From assembly GCA_900551505.1 (NCBI GenBank), contig URWK01000010.1, positions 1-17,284 of the forward strand: DNA of 17,284 nt. The letters run 5' to 3'. A model generated the notes under the pieces. That model was not told the origin of the DNA. It saw only the letters and a list, made by a program, of their open reading frames with translations, and made no database searches. Below, piece after piece: positions 1 to 9,127 of the stretch. How positions within the stretch are numbered: position 1 is the stretch's first letter; each line of letters starts with the position of its first letter. This DNA is from an uncultured Ruminococcus sp. GTDB lineage: Bacteria; Bacillota; Clostridia; Oscillospirales; Ruminococcaceae. Both the position numbers and the translations under genes were made by a program.

Positions 1-215
<215 letters not shown>

Positions 216-3200
216 TTAACTTTTGAAAATAAGCTTGTCAACAAGAACAGCAAGTTTATCCGTGTCAATAGGTTTTGCGATATGTCCGTTCATGCCCGAA
301 GCAATGGATTTTTTCATGTCGTCGTCAAAAGCGTCTGCGGTCATTGCCACAATAGGTACGGTCATAGCGTCTTTTCGCTCAAGGCTTCTTATAACTTTAG
401 TGGCTTCAAACCCGTCCATTACAGGCATTCTGATATCCATAAATATAATATCGTAATAATTTGCGTCTGAACTGCTGAATTTCTCGACAGCTTCCTGACC
501 GTTAACAGCGGTATCTATTTCAAAGCCTCCTGTTTCAAGGATATAAACGGCAATTTCGGTGTTAAGCTCATTATCTTCAACGAGCAAAGCACGTTTGCCC
601 TTGAAGTGGTCATCAAATTCAAATTCTTCGGAAGTGTTTTCTTCCTGAGAAGCTTCGTCATAGTCGGCAACGGGAAGACTTAGCGTAAAGAAAAATTCCG
701 AACCGACACCGTAGGTACTGTTTACTTCAAGTTTTCCGCCCATCATTGCCACAATGTTCTTGCTGATGGAAAGCCCTAAGCCCGTACCGCCGAAACGCCT
801 TGAAGTATTGACTTCTGCTTGCTCAAATGCATTGAATATTCTTTCGCAACCTTCTTTTGTGATGCCTATGCCTGTATCCTTTACAGAGAAGCGGATAACG
901 GCATTTTCGCCGGTATTCTGTTGTACAGCCGACAAGGTTACAGTGCCTTCCGGGTCTGTGAATTTCACGGCATTTCCGAGCAGGTTTAAGAGGACTTGAC
1001 TGAGTCTGAAAGAATCTCCGATAAGGTTTTTATTTGTCACCCTGATATCTGTCACAAAATTTATGTTCTTGTTTGAAGTCTGCGGACGTATGATTGTATC
1101 AATTTTCTTGACCATAGTGTCAATGTTCATGTCAGCCTGTTCAATTTGAACTTTACCGCTTTCGATTTTCGACATATCAAGAATATCATTGATGAGAGAA
1201 AGCAGAAATTTAGTAGTGTCATCAATTTTGTCAAGGCAGTCGGCAACTTTTTCTTTATCATCAATGCAATCCTTGGCGATAGTGGTCATACCGGTAATGG
1301 CGTTCATAGGTGTCCTGATTTCGTGTGACATTCTGGAGAGGAATTCGCTCTTTGCACGGCTTGCGGAATCGGACTTAAAGCGGTTTATGTTGGTGACGAT
1401 AATTTTTGAAACTTCTCTTACGGCTTCGTAATTCTTTTTCATCAGGAAAATTTTATTGTTGGTTTCGTAAATTATAGCACTTGAACATTTGCCTTTATCG
1501 TAACCCAGGCAAATCATTACAAAGGAATTATCATCGGGTTTGCCGAAGCATTTTTTTGTATCGCTGTCAAGGTCTTTTACCTTTTCGGGAGTGAGCAGGA
1601 AAACGCCTTCATTTCCGAGGTTTTCGGATATGAGCAATGGAATTTGTTTTTCCGGTTTTTCAGCTTTCAGACTACTGCAATCACAAACGCCAGTATTATA
1701 AGTCCACTTATGTAATGTATAAGAGGAATTAAATGTGCTGTCAAATTCTACAATAGTTATTTTAAGCAGTTTGAATATACGCCCGATTTTAGCAAGAATA
1801 AGGTTTGTAACGCTTTTTACGTCCTGAGTTTTTTCAAAGATATTAAAAGCGAAATTTATAATATTTCCGCTGATAGAATCAGCAAGTTTAGGAATAGGAA
1901 TGAAATTGAAGTTCTGAAAGCTTAAAGCGGTTTCGGTCAGGTCATTGCTGATTTCACTGAATAAAACAGGCGTTTTCATATCATGTATTTCCGAATACCT
2001 TATAGCAAGCAAGGATTTTTCAAGGAATGTACGGAAATCCGCTCCCTCATTTCTGTCAACAATACCCATCATTATACGCATGGAAGTATCGGCACTTTCA
2101 CCGCTGTAGATATTTAGCAAGGCATTGTACAGGTTATTTATGTTTTCGGCTGTATTTTTGTAAGTAGTTCCGTTAAGCAATATGCAAAAGATATTTCCGC
2201 TGAGTCTGAAAGCAATATCTTTCTTTACAATAAATCTGTTTACCACAGAGCCTGCTTCTGCGATAATTCCGTCACAGAAAAGCACACCGTAAACATTTTC
2301 GATTTCCGTATAATTTTCGATTTCCACAGTGATAAATACAAAATCGGTTTTCAGACCGATAGTGTGATTGATATAAAGTTCCGCTTCTTTTTTACCGATG
2401 TTCTTATTAAGCAGACCGGAAACATTATCTCTGCGGATAGCTTCTCTTTCCGCAAGTTCCTTTTGTTTGTGTTCGGTAATATTTCTTGTGCTGCCGATGA
2501 CCTTTACAAGGTGGTTCATTTCATCATAAACGGGTTTGACCTTGCAGGAAAACCAGTAATATTCAAGGGTTTGTTTTGCTCTTATTCGTAATTCCTGCTG
2601 TTCGCTTGTTCTGCCCATAATCAAGTTAAGAAGTTTATTAATATCTTGTTCGTGGCATACTCTGCCCTGATGAACAAGCCTTTTGAAATCCCTGTATTCG
2701 TTGTAATGTACACCATTGGTTTCCGAGTTTGAAACATGGAATATTCGGAGTACATCTTCGGGAATGTGATATTCAATTATTATGTCATAGGTGCTTTCTA
2801 TTGCCAATAAATATCTTTCCTTTTCTTCTCTGAGTTCAGCCTCGATTTTACGTTGTTTAAAGCTCAGGTTGTTAATGATATTTGAAAGTTCGTTGATTTC
2901 AACGGTGTTCGTTTCCGGTAAGGTGAGTTTGGTAACATCATTCTGTTTGCTGATGAGAGAAGCCATTTTCACAATAGGTTTTGTGGTGAAACGTGCGGCA
3001 ATGAAAATCAGAACGAAGCTTATCGCAAATGAAATTACTGCAATAATGCACATATTTTTTCTTATTATCTCCGACTTTCCGAAAAGACAAGTGTTTGTGG
3101 CAGTTGAAGCGAGATACCATGCATTGTCATTGAAAGAAGTATTGTTGTTATACAGCCTTAAATCCTGAATATTTACGCTTACATCAAAAGAGTTGTTGGA

Positions 3201-4220
3201 TTTGATGGAGTAAAGACCTTCATGAGAAGAGCTTTTGACGAGAGTAATTATTTTACCTGAATTTCTGATACGATTGTTCATACCGCCGGTTGTATCTATT
3301 ATTTCAAAGTCCAGAGCATCACTTATATTTACTTTTTGGAGCAACATATAACCGCTACTGCTGGTATTCTCAATATCGCCTGCCGGAATGTACTTGGTGA
3401 GATAAGTCTGTTGGATTTCAATTCCGAGTATGCCTATGAAACATTTGTTTACGATGACAGGTACAGAATATGAGATAAAATAATTTGAATCGGTGTGACC
3501 GTAGTCATAAAGGCAACATTCAGTATTCCAGTATCCGAGATTTCTAAGTGAATAATCGGGGTTTTCGAGCATAGCTTTATAGGGGTATATATAACTTTTC
3601 CAGAAGTCCGTGTTTGTGCTTTTCTTGCTGTAACGGAACTTTTCAAGCCAGAAGCTGTCAAGAGGTATTTCAAACTTACTCGCAACTCCTGCATAACCAC
3701 GTTCCATAAGCAAGTCACTGTTTCCCACGGCGTTTGAAAGAGGGTCGAGGTCACGAAAATATGTTCCGTAGAAATACATTTCCTCATTGGTGTCGAATTT
3801 TTTTTCCTGCCCATTGCTTACGATAAAAAATGCACCGCTGGTTTTATTTCCTCTAAGTGTGTCGATAAGGTCGGGAGCGACTGCCTCGGAAAGCAGTTTT
3901 GAATATTCGTTGTTTCCTATGATTTCTGACGGGGAAATATTATTTACAGTGCAGATTTCCTCAACACGGGATGAAATACTTTCCACATAGAAATCAAGGT
4001 CAGACCATGTTGAAAGCATATCATTACGGAGGGTTATGTATCTGTTGTCACCGCTTTTTTTGAGAATGTCAATATGGTTTTCTTCAATCTGCTGAAAAAT
4101 TCCGCCTGCGAAGATTACGGCGTACATAGCGAGAGTTTCGAGAAATATAACGGTAATCATAGGAATGAGCATATTCATGAAAATAGATTTTGGATTTTTT
4201 TGTTTCCTGTTTCTCTTCAT
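216..4220 (-). CDS. Membrane hybrid sensor histidine kinase (sensor-HAMP-PAS-degenerate GGDEF-GAF-like-HisKA-HATPase-REC)
   Basis: A 1334-residue hybrid sensor kinase. Visible order: TM1 about 13-40; an extracellular region about 41-388, probably double-Cache-like; TM2 about 390-411; HAMP to about 460; PAS about 470-590; a GGDEF-fold segment about 595-760 whose signature reads LSGNIF, so it is not expected to be a cyclase; a GAF-like segment about 790-960; HisKA with SHEIRTPMN (phospho-acceptor His966); HATPase with N box near 1078, DTGIGI near 1116 and GGTGLGLSI near 1143; and a C-terminal receiver with IIFMDIRMP (Asp1262) and a KP motif. There is no HPt or DNA-binding domain, so phosphotransfer must go to an unseen partner. 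The ATG at 4220 follows AAGGA, which overlaps the stop codon of the upstream binding-protein gene, suggesting translational coupling. The extracellular ligand is unknown; a link to the binding protein is inferred. Confidence 0.93.
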   Translation of the reverse strand: MKRNRKQKNPKSIFMNMLIPMITVIFLETLAMYAVIFAGGIFQQIEENHIDILKKSGDNRYITLRNDMLSTWSDLDFYVESISSRVEEICTVNNISPSEIIGNNEYSKLLSEAVAPDLIDTLRGNKTSGAFFIVSNGQEKKFDTNEEMYFYGTYFRDLDPLSNAVGNSDLLMERGYAGVASKFEIPLDSFWLEKFRYSKKSTNTDFWKSYIYPYKAMLENPDYSLRNLGYWNTECCLYDYGHTDSNYFISYSVPVIVNKCFIGILGIEIQQTYLTKYIPAGDIENTSSSGYMLLQKVNISDALDFEIIDTTGGMNNRIRNSGKIITLVKSSSHEGLYSIKSNNSFDVSVNIQDLRLYNNNTSFNDNAWYLASTATNTCLFGKSEIIRKNMCIIAVISFAISFVLIFIAARFTTKPIVKMASLISKQNDVTKLTLPETNTVEINELSNIINNLSFKQRKIEAELREEKERYLLAIESTYDIIIEYHIPEDVLRIFHVSNSETNGVHYNEYRDFKRLVHQGRVCHEQDINKLLNLIMGRTSEQQELRIRAKQTLEYYWFSCKVKPVYDEMNHLVKVIGSTRNITEHKQKELAEREAIRRDNVSGLLNKNIGKKEAELYINHTIGLKTDFVFITVEIENYTEIENVYGVLFCDGIIAEAGSVVNRFIVKKDIAFRLSGNIFCILLNGTTYKNTAENINNLYNALLNIYSGESADTSMRIMMGIVDRNEGADFRTFLEKSLLAIRYSEIHDMKTPVLFSEISNDLTETALSFQNFNFIPIPKLADSISGNIINFAFNIFEKTQDVKSVTNLILAKIGRIFKLLKITIVEFDSTFNSSYTLHKWTYNTGVCDCSSLKAEKPEKQIPLLISENLGNEGVFLLTPEKVKDLDSDTKKCFGKPDDNSFVMICLGYDKGKCSSAIIYETNNKIFLMKKNYEAVREVSKIIVTNINRFKSDSASRAKSEFLSRMSHEIRTPMNAITGMTTIAKDCIDDKEKVADCLDKIDDTTKFLLSLINDILDMSKIESGKVQIEQADMNIDTMVKKIDTIIRPQTSNKNINFVTDIRVTNKNLIGDSFRLSQVLLNLLGNAVKFTDPEGTVTLSAVQQNTGENAVIRFSVKDTGIGITKEGCERIFNAFEQAEVNTSRRFGGTGLGLSISKNIVAMMGGKLEVNSTYGVGSEFFFTLSLPVADYDEASQEENTSEEFEFDDHFKGKRALLVEDNELNTEIAVYILETGGFEIDTAVNGQEAVEKFSSSDANYYDIIFMDIRMPVMDGFEATKVIRSLERKDAMTVPIVAMTADAFDDDMKKSIASGMNGHIAKPIDTDKLAVLVDKLIFKS

Positions 4221-4230
4221 AGTTATGTCC

Positions 4231-5703
4231 TTAATTGCCCTGACTTATCACATCTTCAAGCTGGGATTTGAATTTTTCAAACCACCTTTCAAACTTTTCA
4301 TCAGTAAAGAAGTTTTTGCAGGTATCTTCAAAAGTAGCACCGCTTTCAAGGTCTGCTATAAAGGCTTTACGGTCTGCAACGGCTTTGTCTGCAAGGTTAT
4401 GAGAAAGAATATCTCTTGCATCGCTTCCGTTTGCGAAAGCCTTATAAGTATACATTTCCCCCGTGTTTACTTCCTCGAAAGCTTTTACAAGTGTGTTGTG
4501 AGTCATATCATTTAAGTCTATTCCTAATTCTTTACATTCGTTCATATATACATTTATATCGTTCGCTTCCGCAACTACCGGAAGATAACCCGATGCGGCA
4601 GAGAACTGAATATTCTGTTGGGTATCGGTAAACCATTTCAGAAATTCCACAGAGGCGAATTCTTCTTCATTGGTGGATTTGGTAACAACCATTCCCGCAC
4701 CTTGCTGAACGTTTACGGTTTCGCCGTCTCCGAAAACAGGAACAGTGAGAATATCCGATTCAATATCATGAGTTTCATCATTGACGGTTACAGCAGTCGG
4801 GAAGTATGCAACGGAAGCGGTAGAGCCGATAAGAGCAATAATATCACCTACTTTGGCATCATCAGAACGGTATCTTCCGTTTGAGTAGAAGTAACCCTTT
4901 ACATACGGAACATAATAGTTATCCCAGATTTTCCTGATGATGTCCTTGTCAAGATTTAAATGCACTTCGCCGTTCTCGACTGAAAAAATTTCATTTCCAA
5001 GTTGTTTTGAACCGACTATAAAGAGATTTGCAAGGGCATCACGTCCGTAAAAGGCTTTTCCGTCATTTGCGATGTCGGGTGTAAGGTTGTCTGTCCAGTT
5101 GTAATATTTCTCTGCAACTTCAACTAAGCCCTCTTTTGTCTTAAGGTCGTCATAAGTAAGGTTTTCAGCTTCTGCAAATGGTTCCCAGTCAGTTTTGTTA
5201 ATCATGAAAACTTCTGTAGATTTCGCAATTGGCAGAATTTTCAGAGAACCGTCATTACTTATTTTACCTTCTTCAACGTATGACGGAATAAACTTTGAAA
5301 GTTCGTCTTCCGAAAAGTATTTGTTCAGGTCGATAAGTACATTTTTTTGGTCTGCGGTATATGCAAGGTCTGCATATGAAGCAAAGATATTCGGCAAATC
5401 TTCATAACCGACTTCCTGAGTTAATGCACCCGTTACGGAATCTTCGAGTTCGTCAATGTCTCCATGGGAAACGCCTTCTACAATGATACCTTCTTTCATG
5501 CCTATGGTTTCGTTAAACTCCTTAATCATGCTGTCAAAAGCGTTTTTCAAAGCTCCGTTGTAGTAGTGCCAGACTGTTATTGTAACAGGGTTTTTAGGGT
5601 CGGTAAGAATTTTTTTGTCGGGTTTACAGCTACTTAATATTGAGCAGGTTAAAGCAAGTGAAAGAGCTATACCGACAGATTTTTTTATGAAATTGAATGA
5701 CAT
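4231..5703 (-). CDS. Extracellular solute-binding lipoprotein, ABC family 1 type
   Basis: A 490-residue lipoprotein resembling family 1 (carbohydrate-type) substrate-binding proteins of ABC importers. The N-terminus has a positive stretch and a hydrophobic core ending in the lipobox LSSC, with Cys26 as the lipidation site, followed by a Lys/Asp-rich tether. The mature protein begins with TITVWHYYNG, typical of the first strand of sugar-binding proteins, and carries the usual late segment with VEFLKWFTD and SGYLPV. Length fits the family. The ATG at 5703 is preceded by a G-rich Shine-Dalgarno (GGGGGGA). The gene is first in an operon with the hybrid kinase 10 nt downstream, and no permease or ATPase accompanies it in the window. 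It may therefore deliver ligand to the kinase sensor rather than to a transporter, or it may serve a permease elsewhere. The ligand cannot be read from sequence; sugar or oligosaccharide is an inference. Confidence 0.9.
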   Translation of the reverse strand: MSFNFIKKSVGIALSLALTCSILSSCKPDKKILTDPKNPVTITVWHYYNGALKNAFDSMIKEFNETIGMKEGIIVEGVSHGDIDELEDSVTGALTQEVGYEDLPNIFASYADLAYTADQKNVLIDLNKYFSEDELSKFIPSYVEEGKISNDGSLKILPIAKSTEVFMINKTDWEPFAEAENLTYDDLKTKEGLVEVAEKYYNWTDNLTPDIANDGKAFYGRDALANLFIVGSKQLGNEIFSVENGEVHLNLDKDIIRKIWDNYYVPYVKGYFYSNGRYRSDDAKVGDIIALIGSTASVAYFPTAVTVNDETHDIESDILTVPVFGDGETVNVQQGAGMVVTKSTNEEEFASVEFLKWFTDTQQNIQFSAASGYLPVVAEANDINVYMNECKELGIDLNDMTHNTLVKAFEEVNTGEMYTYKAFANGSDARDILSHNLADKAVADRKAFIADLESGATFEDTCKNFFTDEKFERWFEKFKSQLEDVISQGN

Positions 5704-5741
5704 ATAAAGTCCCCCCGAAATTAAAGTAAATTATCAATATA

Positions 5742-5771
5742 ATTATATCATAGCATATAACTGTCCTGCAA
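5742..5771 (-). promoter_or_regulatory. Sigma-A-like promoter of the binding protein-kinase operon
   Basis: On the minus strand a TTGCAG -35 box (5766-5771) and a TATAAT -10 box (5742-5747) are separated by 18 nt. They lie about 40 nt upstream of the ATG at 5703. The spacing and the perfect -10 box support it; it has not been tested. Confidence 0.6.
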
Positions 5772-5821
5772 GCATTTTTCATAAATAATCAACAGAACAG
5801 AAAAATGTTCAGATGGAAAAT

Positions 5822-5867
5822 TTTAGGGGCGACCTTAACAACTATAGTTGTTAAGGTCGCCCCTAAA
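5822..5867 (-). terminator. Terminator of the PL11 lyase gene, a 46-nt perfect palindrome
   Basis: Bases 5822-5867 equal their own reverse complement with no mismatch. The arm contains AGGGGCGACCTTAACAAC and the centre is TATA. The RNA would fold into a stem of about 21 bp with a minimal loop. On the minus strand it sits 28 nt after the lyase stop codon and runs into a short T-rich stretch, so an intrinsic terminator is the best reading. The full symmetry means it could also form a cruciform or act on transcripts of either strand. Confidence 0.85.
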
Positions 5868-5895
5868 CCTATGTATATATTATTTCAAGGAGGAA

Positions 5896-8880
5896 TCACA
5901 TAAGTTTCTGTTTGAGTGCCACTGCATCGAATATATTAATGTTATTGTCGGCGATAATGTCAGCCTGTACGAGTTGTTCTGCGGTAAGGCTGTGAAGTTG
6001 AAGAATATGTTTATTTATAAGTATGAAATCTTTCTTGCTTACAGAACCGTCCTTGTCAATGTCGCCTGCGGCATAAGTTACGCTTTCAAGTATCCATTTC
6101 TGAGCAGGTTTGTTTGAGATAATGCCTTGCTGAATGTTTGCTCCGTTGCCTGTTCCGTCAGCTTCAAGCCCGTAAGCATCTTTTGAAGACCTTGAGAGAA
6201 TGTAATAGGTTCCGTCAGGATTTTTTACGAATTTGAAAAGATGGGAACTGGTCTTGTTGTTTGTGAGGATTTCGGCATTTCCGCCAATTGCTTTGTCGGT
6301 CATATTGAGGTAGAATGTTTTTCCGTCACCGACCTGAGAAATTATGTAATAATAGCCGCCGCCGAAATTCTTGAGAGTCCAGGAATTCTGTTTACCCGAC
6401 TTGTCAGCACCCCATTGCTGAACATTTGTATTATCCGAAGCACTTCCGCCGGCTACGTCCATGTAAAGACCGCTTTCGGCATTTCTGAACATATAAGTCT
6501 TGCCCGTGTCGAGTTCACAACCTGTGTCTTCTGTCTGTTCAAGTATCCACTGTTGTGAAGTGTCGTTCTTGCTGAGTGTCCATTCAATAATATTCGCACC
6601 GTTTGAAGTTGAATCACTTGCAACGGCTATACAGCTTTTATCATTTGAAGACTTGGTGAGGATATTGTAATAGCCGTCACTGTTCTTTACGAATTTGAAT
6701 TGTTGAGCATCTGCCTTGGTTTCTGTGTATATCTGAATATTTGTGCCGTCATCTTTAAGCCCTCTGTCAAGGTCAAGCAGATAAGTTACTTTATCACCAA
6801 GTTGCGAGTAAAGATAATAGTATCCGTTGCCTGCTGAAATCGCACGCCAGGTATTATGACTTGCAGGACTTTCAGCACCCCACTGCTGAACGTTTGAAGC
6901 ATTTTCGGCTTTACCGTCCGCAACTTCGAGATACAAACCGCTGTTGACATTCTTAATTGTGAAAACTGCACCTTCCGCCAAGGTTTCCGCAACTACATGG
7001 TCATCAATAACAGGAGGTGTTACAGTTCCGCCATTGGCATTATTTACAGTTACGGCAGGTTTTTCGGGAAGCTGATAATCCGAGCCAAGATAAAAACTTG
7101 CATGAGGAGGCTGGTTATATGAGATATTTTGACCTGCAACCTGATTTCTGTATTGAGGGTCATGCATAAGCGTTGTAATGCGATAATCCGTTGTGTAAGG
7201 AGTTGAGAAAATGCCGATAGATTTTCCGTCACTTGACCTTACAATTAGTTCTTCACGCCAGTCGCCGAAAATATCGGCAGAAAGACAAGGAGTTCCCTTT
7301 GTGGTGTTGCAGGTGTAGAAACCGTCCGTAGTAAGCAGTTTTGTAAGTTTTCCGTCATCACCCATCTTTGTAATAGTTGCGGGTGAATCCGTATAGCCGT
7401 CAAGAATTTCACGTTCAAGGTCGCCGTCCCAGTAACTTACAAAGTTTACGGCAGGTCTTCTGCATGAAAGCGTGTTGCCTGAACCGTCAAAAACATCATT
7501 GCCGAGTCCCCAGAATTCAGCTCCCTTGTTGCCGACCCAAACATTGTCGGCACAACATCTTCCCGTGTCGTCTTCGCCGTTTTTGTGGAAGATTGTTTTA
7601 CCGTTTGAAGCGTCAACGAGCGATACGCCATAAGGCTTGTCTTCGTGGCAAATCCAGAGTTCAAGCCCCTTTCTGTCAGGGAGTAAATCCCCGAGGTGCA
7701 TAGCATCGCCATGACCTGTTTCAAGACACCACAGAACACTTCCGTCATCATCGAGGCAAGTCGCACCGAGTACAATTTCCTGTTTTCCGTCATTGTCTAC
7801 ATCGGCAGGCATACAATTGTGGTTTCCGTCACCATAACCGGCTTTTGAAGAATCGTTTCCGGTATCGAAATACCATCTCTGAACGAGTTTTTTGTTTACG
7901 ACATCATAGGCACAAGCGGTCATTCTTGTGTAGTAACCTCTTACGGTAACGGCACTTGGCTTGTTTCCGTCAAGGTATGCAACCGCACCTAAAAATCTGT
8001 CACATCTGTTGCCGTATTTGTCGCCCCATTTGGAAACATCACCTCTTGGAGGATTGTAATCCACAGTATCAAGAGCTTTTCCCGTAGCACCGTCAAAGAG
8101 CGTATAATATTCAGGGCCTGAAAGAATGTATCCTTTAGAGTTTCTGTAATTTTTTGAAGCGTCACCGATAACATTTCCCTGACCGTCAACAGTGCCGTCT
8201 GCCGTCTTGCAGGTAAGTTCCGCTTTTCCGTCAAGGTCAAAATCCGCAACAAGCATTTGTGTATAATGAGCTCCTGCACGGATATTATAGCCGAGGTCTA
8301 TCCGCCACAATTTTGTACCGTCAAGTTTATAGCAGTCAATATAAACCTTGTCAGTTTTACCGCCCTTTGAGTTGTCCTGAGAATTTGCAGGGTCCCACTT
8401 TACAAAGAGTTCATACTGACCGTCACCGTCAACATCTCCGACAGTGCAGTCATTAGGAGTATAAGCAACGCTTCCCTTTGGGACATCAAGATTTACTTGC
8501 AGGTAATTACTGTCGGATTTTATCTTGCAGGTGTCTGTTGAAACGGTTTTTCCCCCTGAAATAGTTTCAACCTTGTAAGAATCCGAATATTTTCCCTGAG
8601 CGTCCAGAAAACAAGTTGCATTTCCTGCGTTGCTTGTATAAATCAAAGTGTCATTTCTGTAGAGCTTAAAAATTGTGTCTTCGGAATCGTCAGCCAGATA
8701 ACGCCAGCTTACCATCATTCCCGAACCTGTGTTGATTGCGGAAATTCCTCTGTCAAGCTTTTCGACCGTATAGCCTGAAACCGCACTTGCCGTAGTGATT
8801 TTCTGCTGCGGAATGCACATTCCCCCTACTGCCAGACAAATTGCGGTGACAGCACTCAGAAGCCTTGAAAACTTTTTCAT
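5896..8880 (-). CDS. Secreted rhamnogalacturonan lyase (PL11) with two ricin-type lectin modules and a dockerin
   Basis: A 994-residue secreted modular enzyme predicted to cleave the rhamnogalacturonan I backbone of pectin by beta-elimination. A signal peptide spans about 1-33. The PL11 region, about 36-620, has an N-terminal beta-sandwich beginning YTVEKLDRG and a beta-propeller with Asp-rich calcium-type loops (DVDGDGQ, DFDLDGK, DVDNDGK), as in Bacillus YesW/YesX. After a Pro/Val linker come two ricin-B/CBM13-like modules, about 630-780 and 787-930. They share NVQQWGA, and their DNA is similar near 6404 and 6875, indicating an internal duplication. A dockerin occupies about 936-994: loop 1 is canonical (DIDKDGSVSKKD), while loop 2 (DIIADNNINIFD) lacks the usual third-position Asp/Asn. 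The dockerin predicts docking to a cohesin scaffoldin, which is not in this window. The ATG at 8880 follows a strong GGAGGGTG site. Confidence 0.94.
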   Translation of the reverse strand: MKKFSRLLSAVTAICLAVGGMCIPQQKITTASAVSGYTVEKLDRGISAINTGSGMMVSWRYLADDSEDTIFKLYRNDTLIYTSNAGNATCFLDAQGKYSDSYKVETISGGKTVSTDTCKIKSDSNYLQVNLDVPKGSVAYTPNDCTVGDVDGDGQYELFVKWDPANSQDNSKGGKTDKVYIDCYKLDGTKLWRIDLGYNIRAGAHYTQMLVADFDLDGKAELTCKTADGTVDGQGNVIGDASKNYRNSKGYILSGPEYYTLFDGATGKALDTVDYNPPRGDVSKWGDKYGNRCDRFLGAVAYLDGNKPSAVTVRGYYTRMTACAYDVVNKKLVQRWYFDTGNDSSKAGYGDGNHNCMPADVDNDGKQEIVLGATCLDDDGSVLWCLETGHGDAMHLGDLLPDRKGLELWICHEDKPYGVSLVDASNGKTIFHKNGEDDTGRCCADNVWVGNKGAEFWGLGNDVFDGSGNTLSCRRPAVNFVSYWDGDLEREILDGYTDSPATITKMGDDGKLTKLLTTDGFYTCNTTKGTPCLSADIFGDWREELIVRSSDGKSIGIFSTPYTTDYRITTLMHDPQYRNQVAGQNISYNQPPHASFYLGSDYQLPEKPAVTVNNANGGTVTPPVIDDHVVAETLAEGAVFTIKNVNSGLYLEVADGKAENASNVQQWGAESPASHNTWRAISAGNGYYYLYSQLGDKVTYLLDLDRGLKDDGTNIQIYTETKADAQQFKFVKNSDGYYNILTKSSNDKSCIAVASDSTSNGANIIEWTLSKNDTSQQWILEQTEDTGCELDTGKTYMFRNAESGLYMDVAGGSASDNTNVQQWGADKSGKQNSWTLKNFGGGYYYIISQVGDGKTFYLNMTDKAIGGNAEILTNNKTSSHLFKFVKNPDGTYYILSRSSKDAYGLEADGTGNGANIQQGIISNKPAQKWILESVTYAAGDIDKDGSVSKKDFILINKHILQLHSLTAEQLVQADIIADNNINIFDAVALKQKLM

Positions 8881-8939
8881 TACTTCACCCTCCGTTAAGA
8901 TTCATAATAGTTATAAACGAATGCATATTTAATATATTA

Positions 8940-8968
8940 ATTTTACTATACACCGTTATTGCCGTCAA
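8940..8968 (-). promoter_or_regulatory. Sigma-A-like promoter of the PL11 lyase gene
   Basis: Minus-strand TTGACG (8963-8968) and TAAAAT (8940-8945) are separated by exactly 17 nt. The leader to the ATG at 8880 is roughly 50 nt. A small inverted repeat, TTGAT-ACA-ATCAA, lies at 9001-9013 upstream of the -35 box, where an activator could bind; that role is speculative. Confidence 0.65.
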
Positions 8969-9077
8969 TGGTAAAAAACACAGAAAATTCAGCTGTCAAA
9001 TTGATACAATCAACAAAAATATACGAAGATAAAGACGTTGTTTTAAGATTATATGTAAACCTTATAGTAAAATAAAA

Positions 9078-9113
9078 TTCAATGGGGGCTGACTTAAGTC
9101 AGCCCCCATTGAA
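9078..9113 (-). terminator. Terminator of the cobalt transporter operon, a 36-nt perfect palindrome
   Basis: The sequence 9078-9113 is self-complementary over all 36 nt, with the arm TTCAATGGGGGCTGACTT. It starts 14 nt after the cbiMN stop codon on the minus strand and is followed by ATTTTATTTTA. A GC-rich perfect stem plus a T-rich tail fits a strong intrinsic terminator. The 247-nt gap between the lyase and cbiMN otherwise holds only the lyase promoter. Confidence 0.87.
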
Positions 9114-9127
9114 GCTATCAGAAACTG

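Noticed and set aside
2187..2210. Active diguanylate cyclase in the hybrid kinase
   Set aside because: The signature reads LSGNIF rather than GGDEF, so catalytic residues are missing.
3449..3814. 121-residue open frame within the kinase gene
   Set aside because: It lies in another frame of a well-supported coding region and shows no recognisable motif or start signal.
7377..7793. Open frames inside the PL11 gene on both strands
   Set aside because: They are shadows of the lyase frame, with no ribosome binding site and Arg/Cys-rich compositions unlike real proteins.
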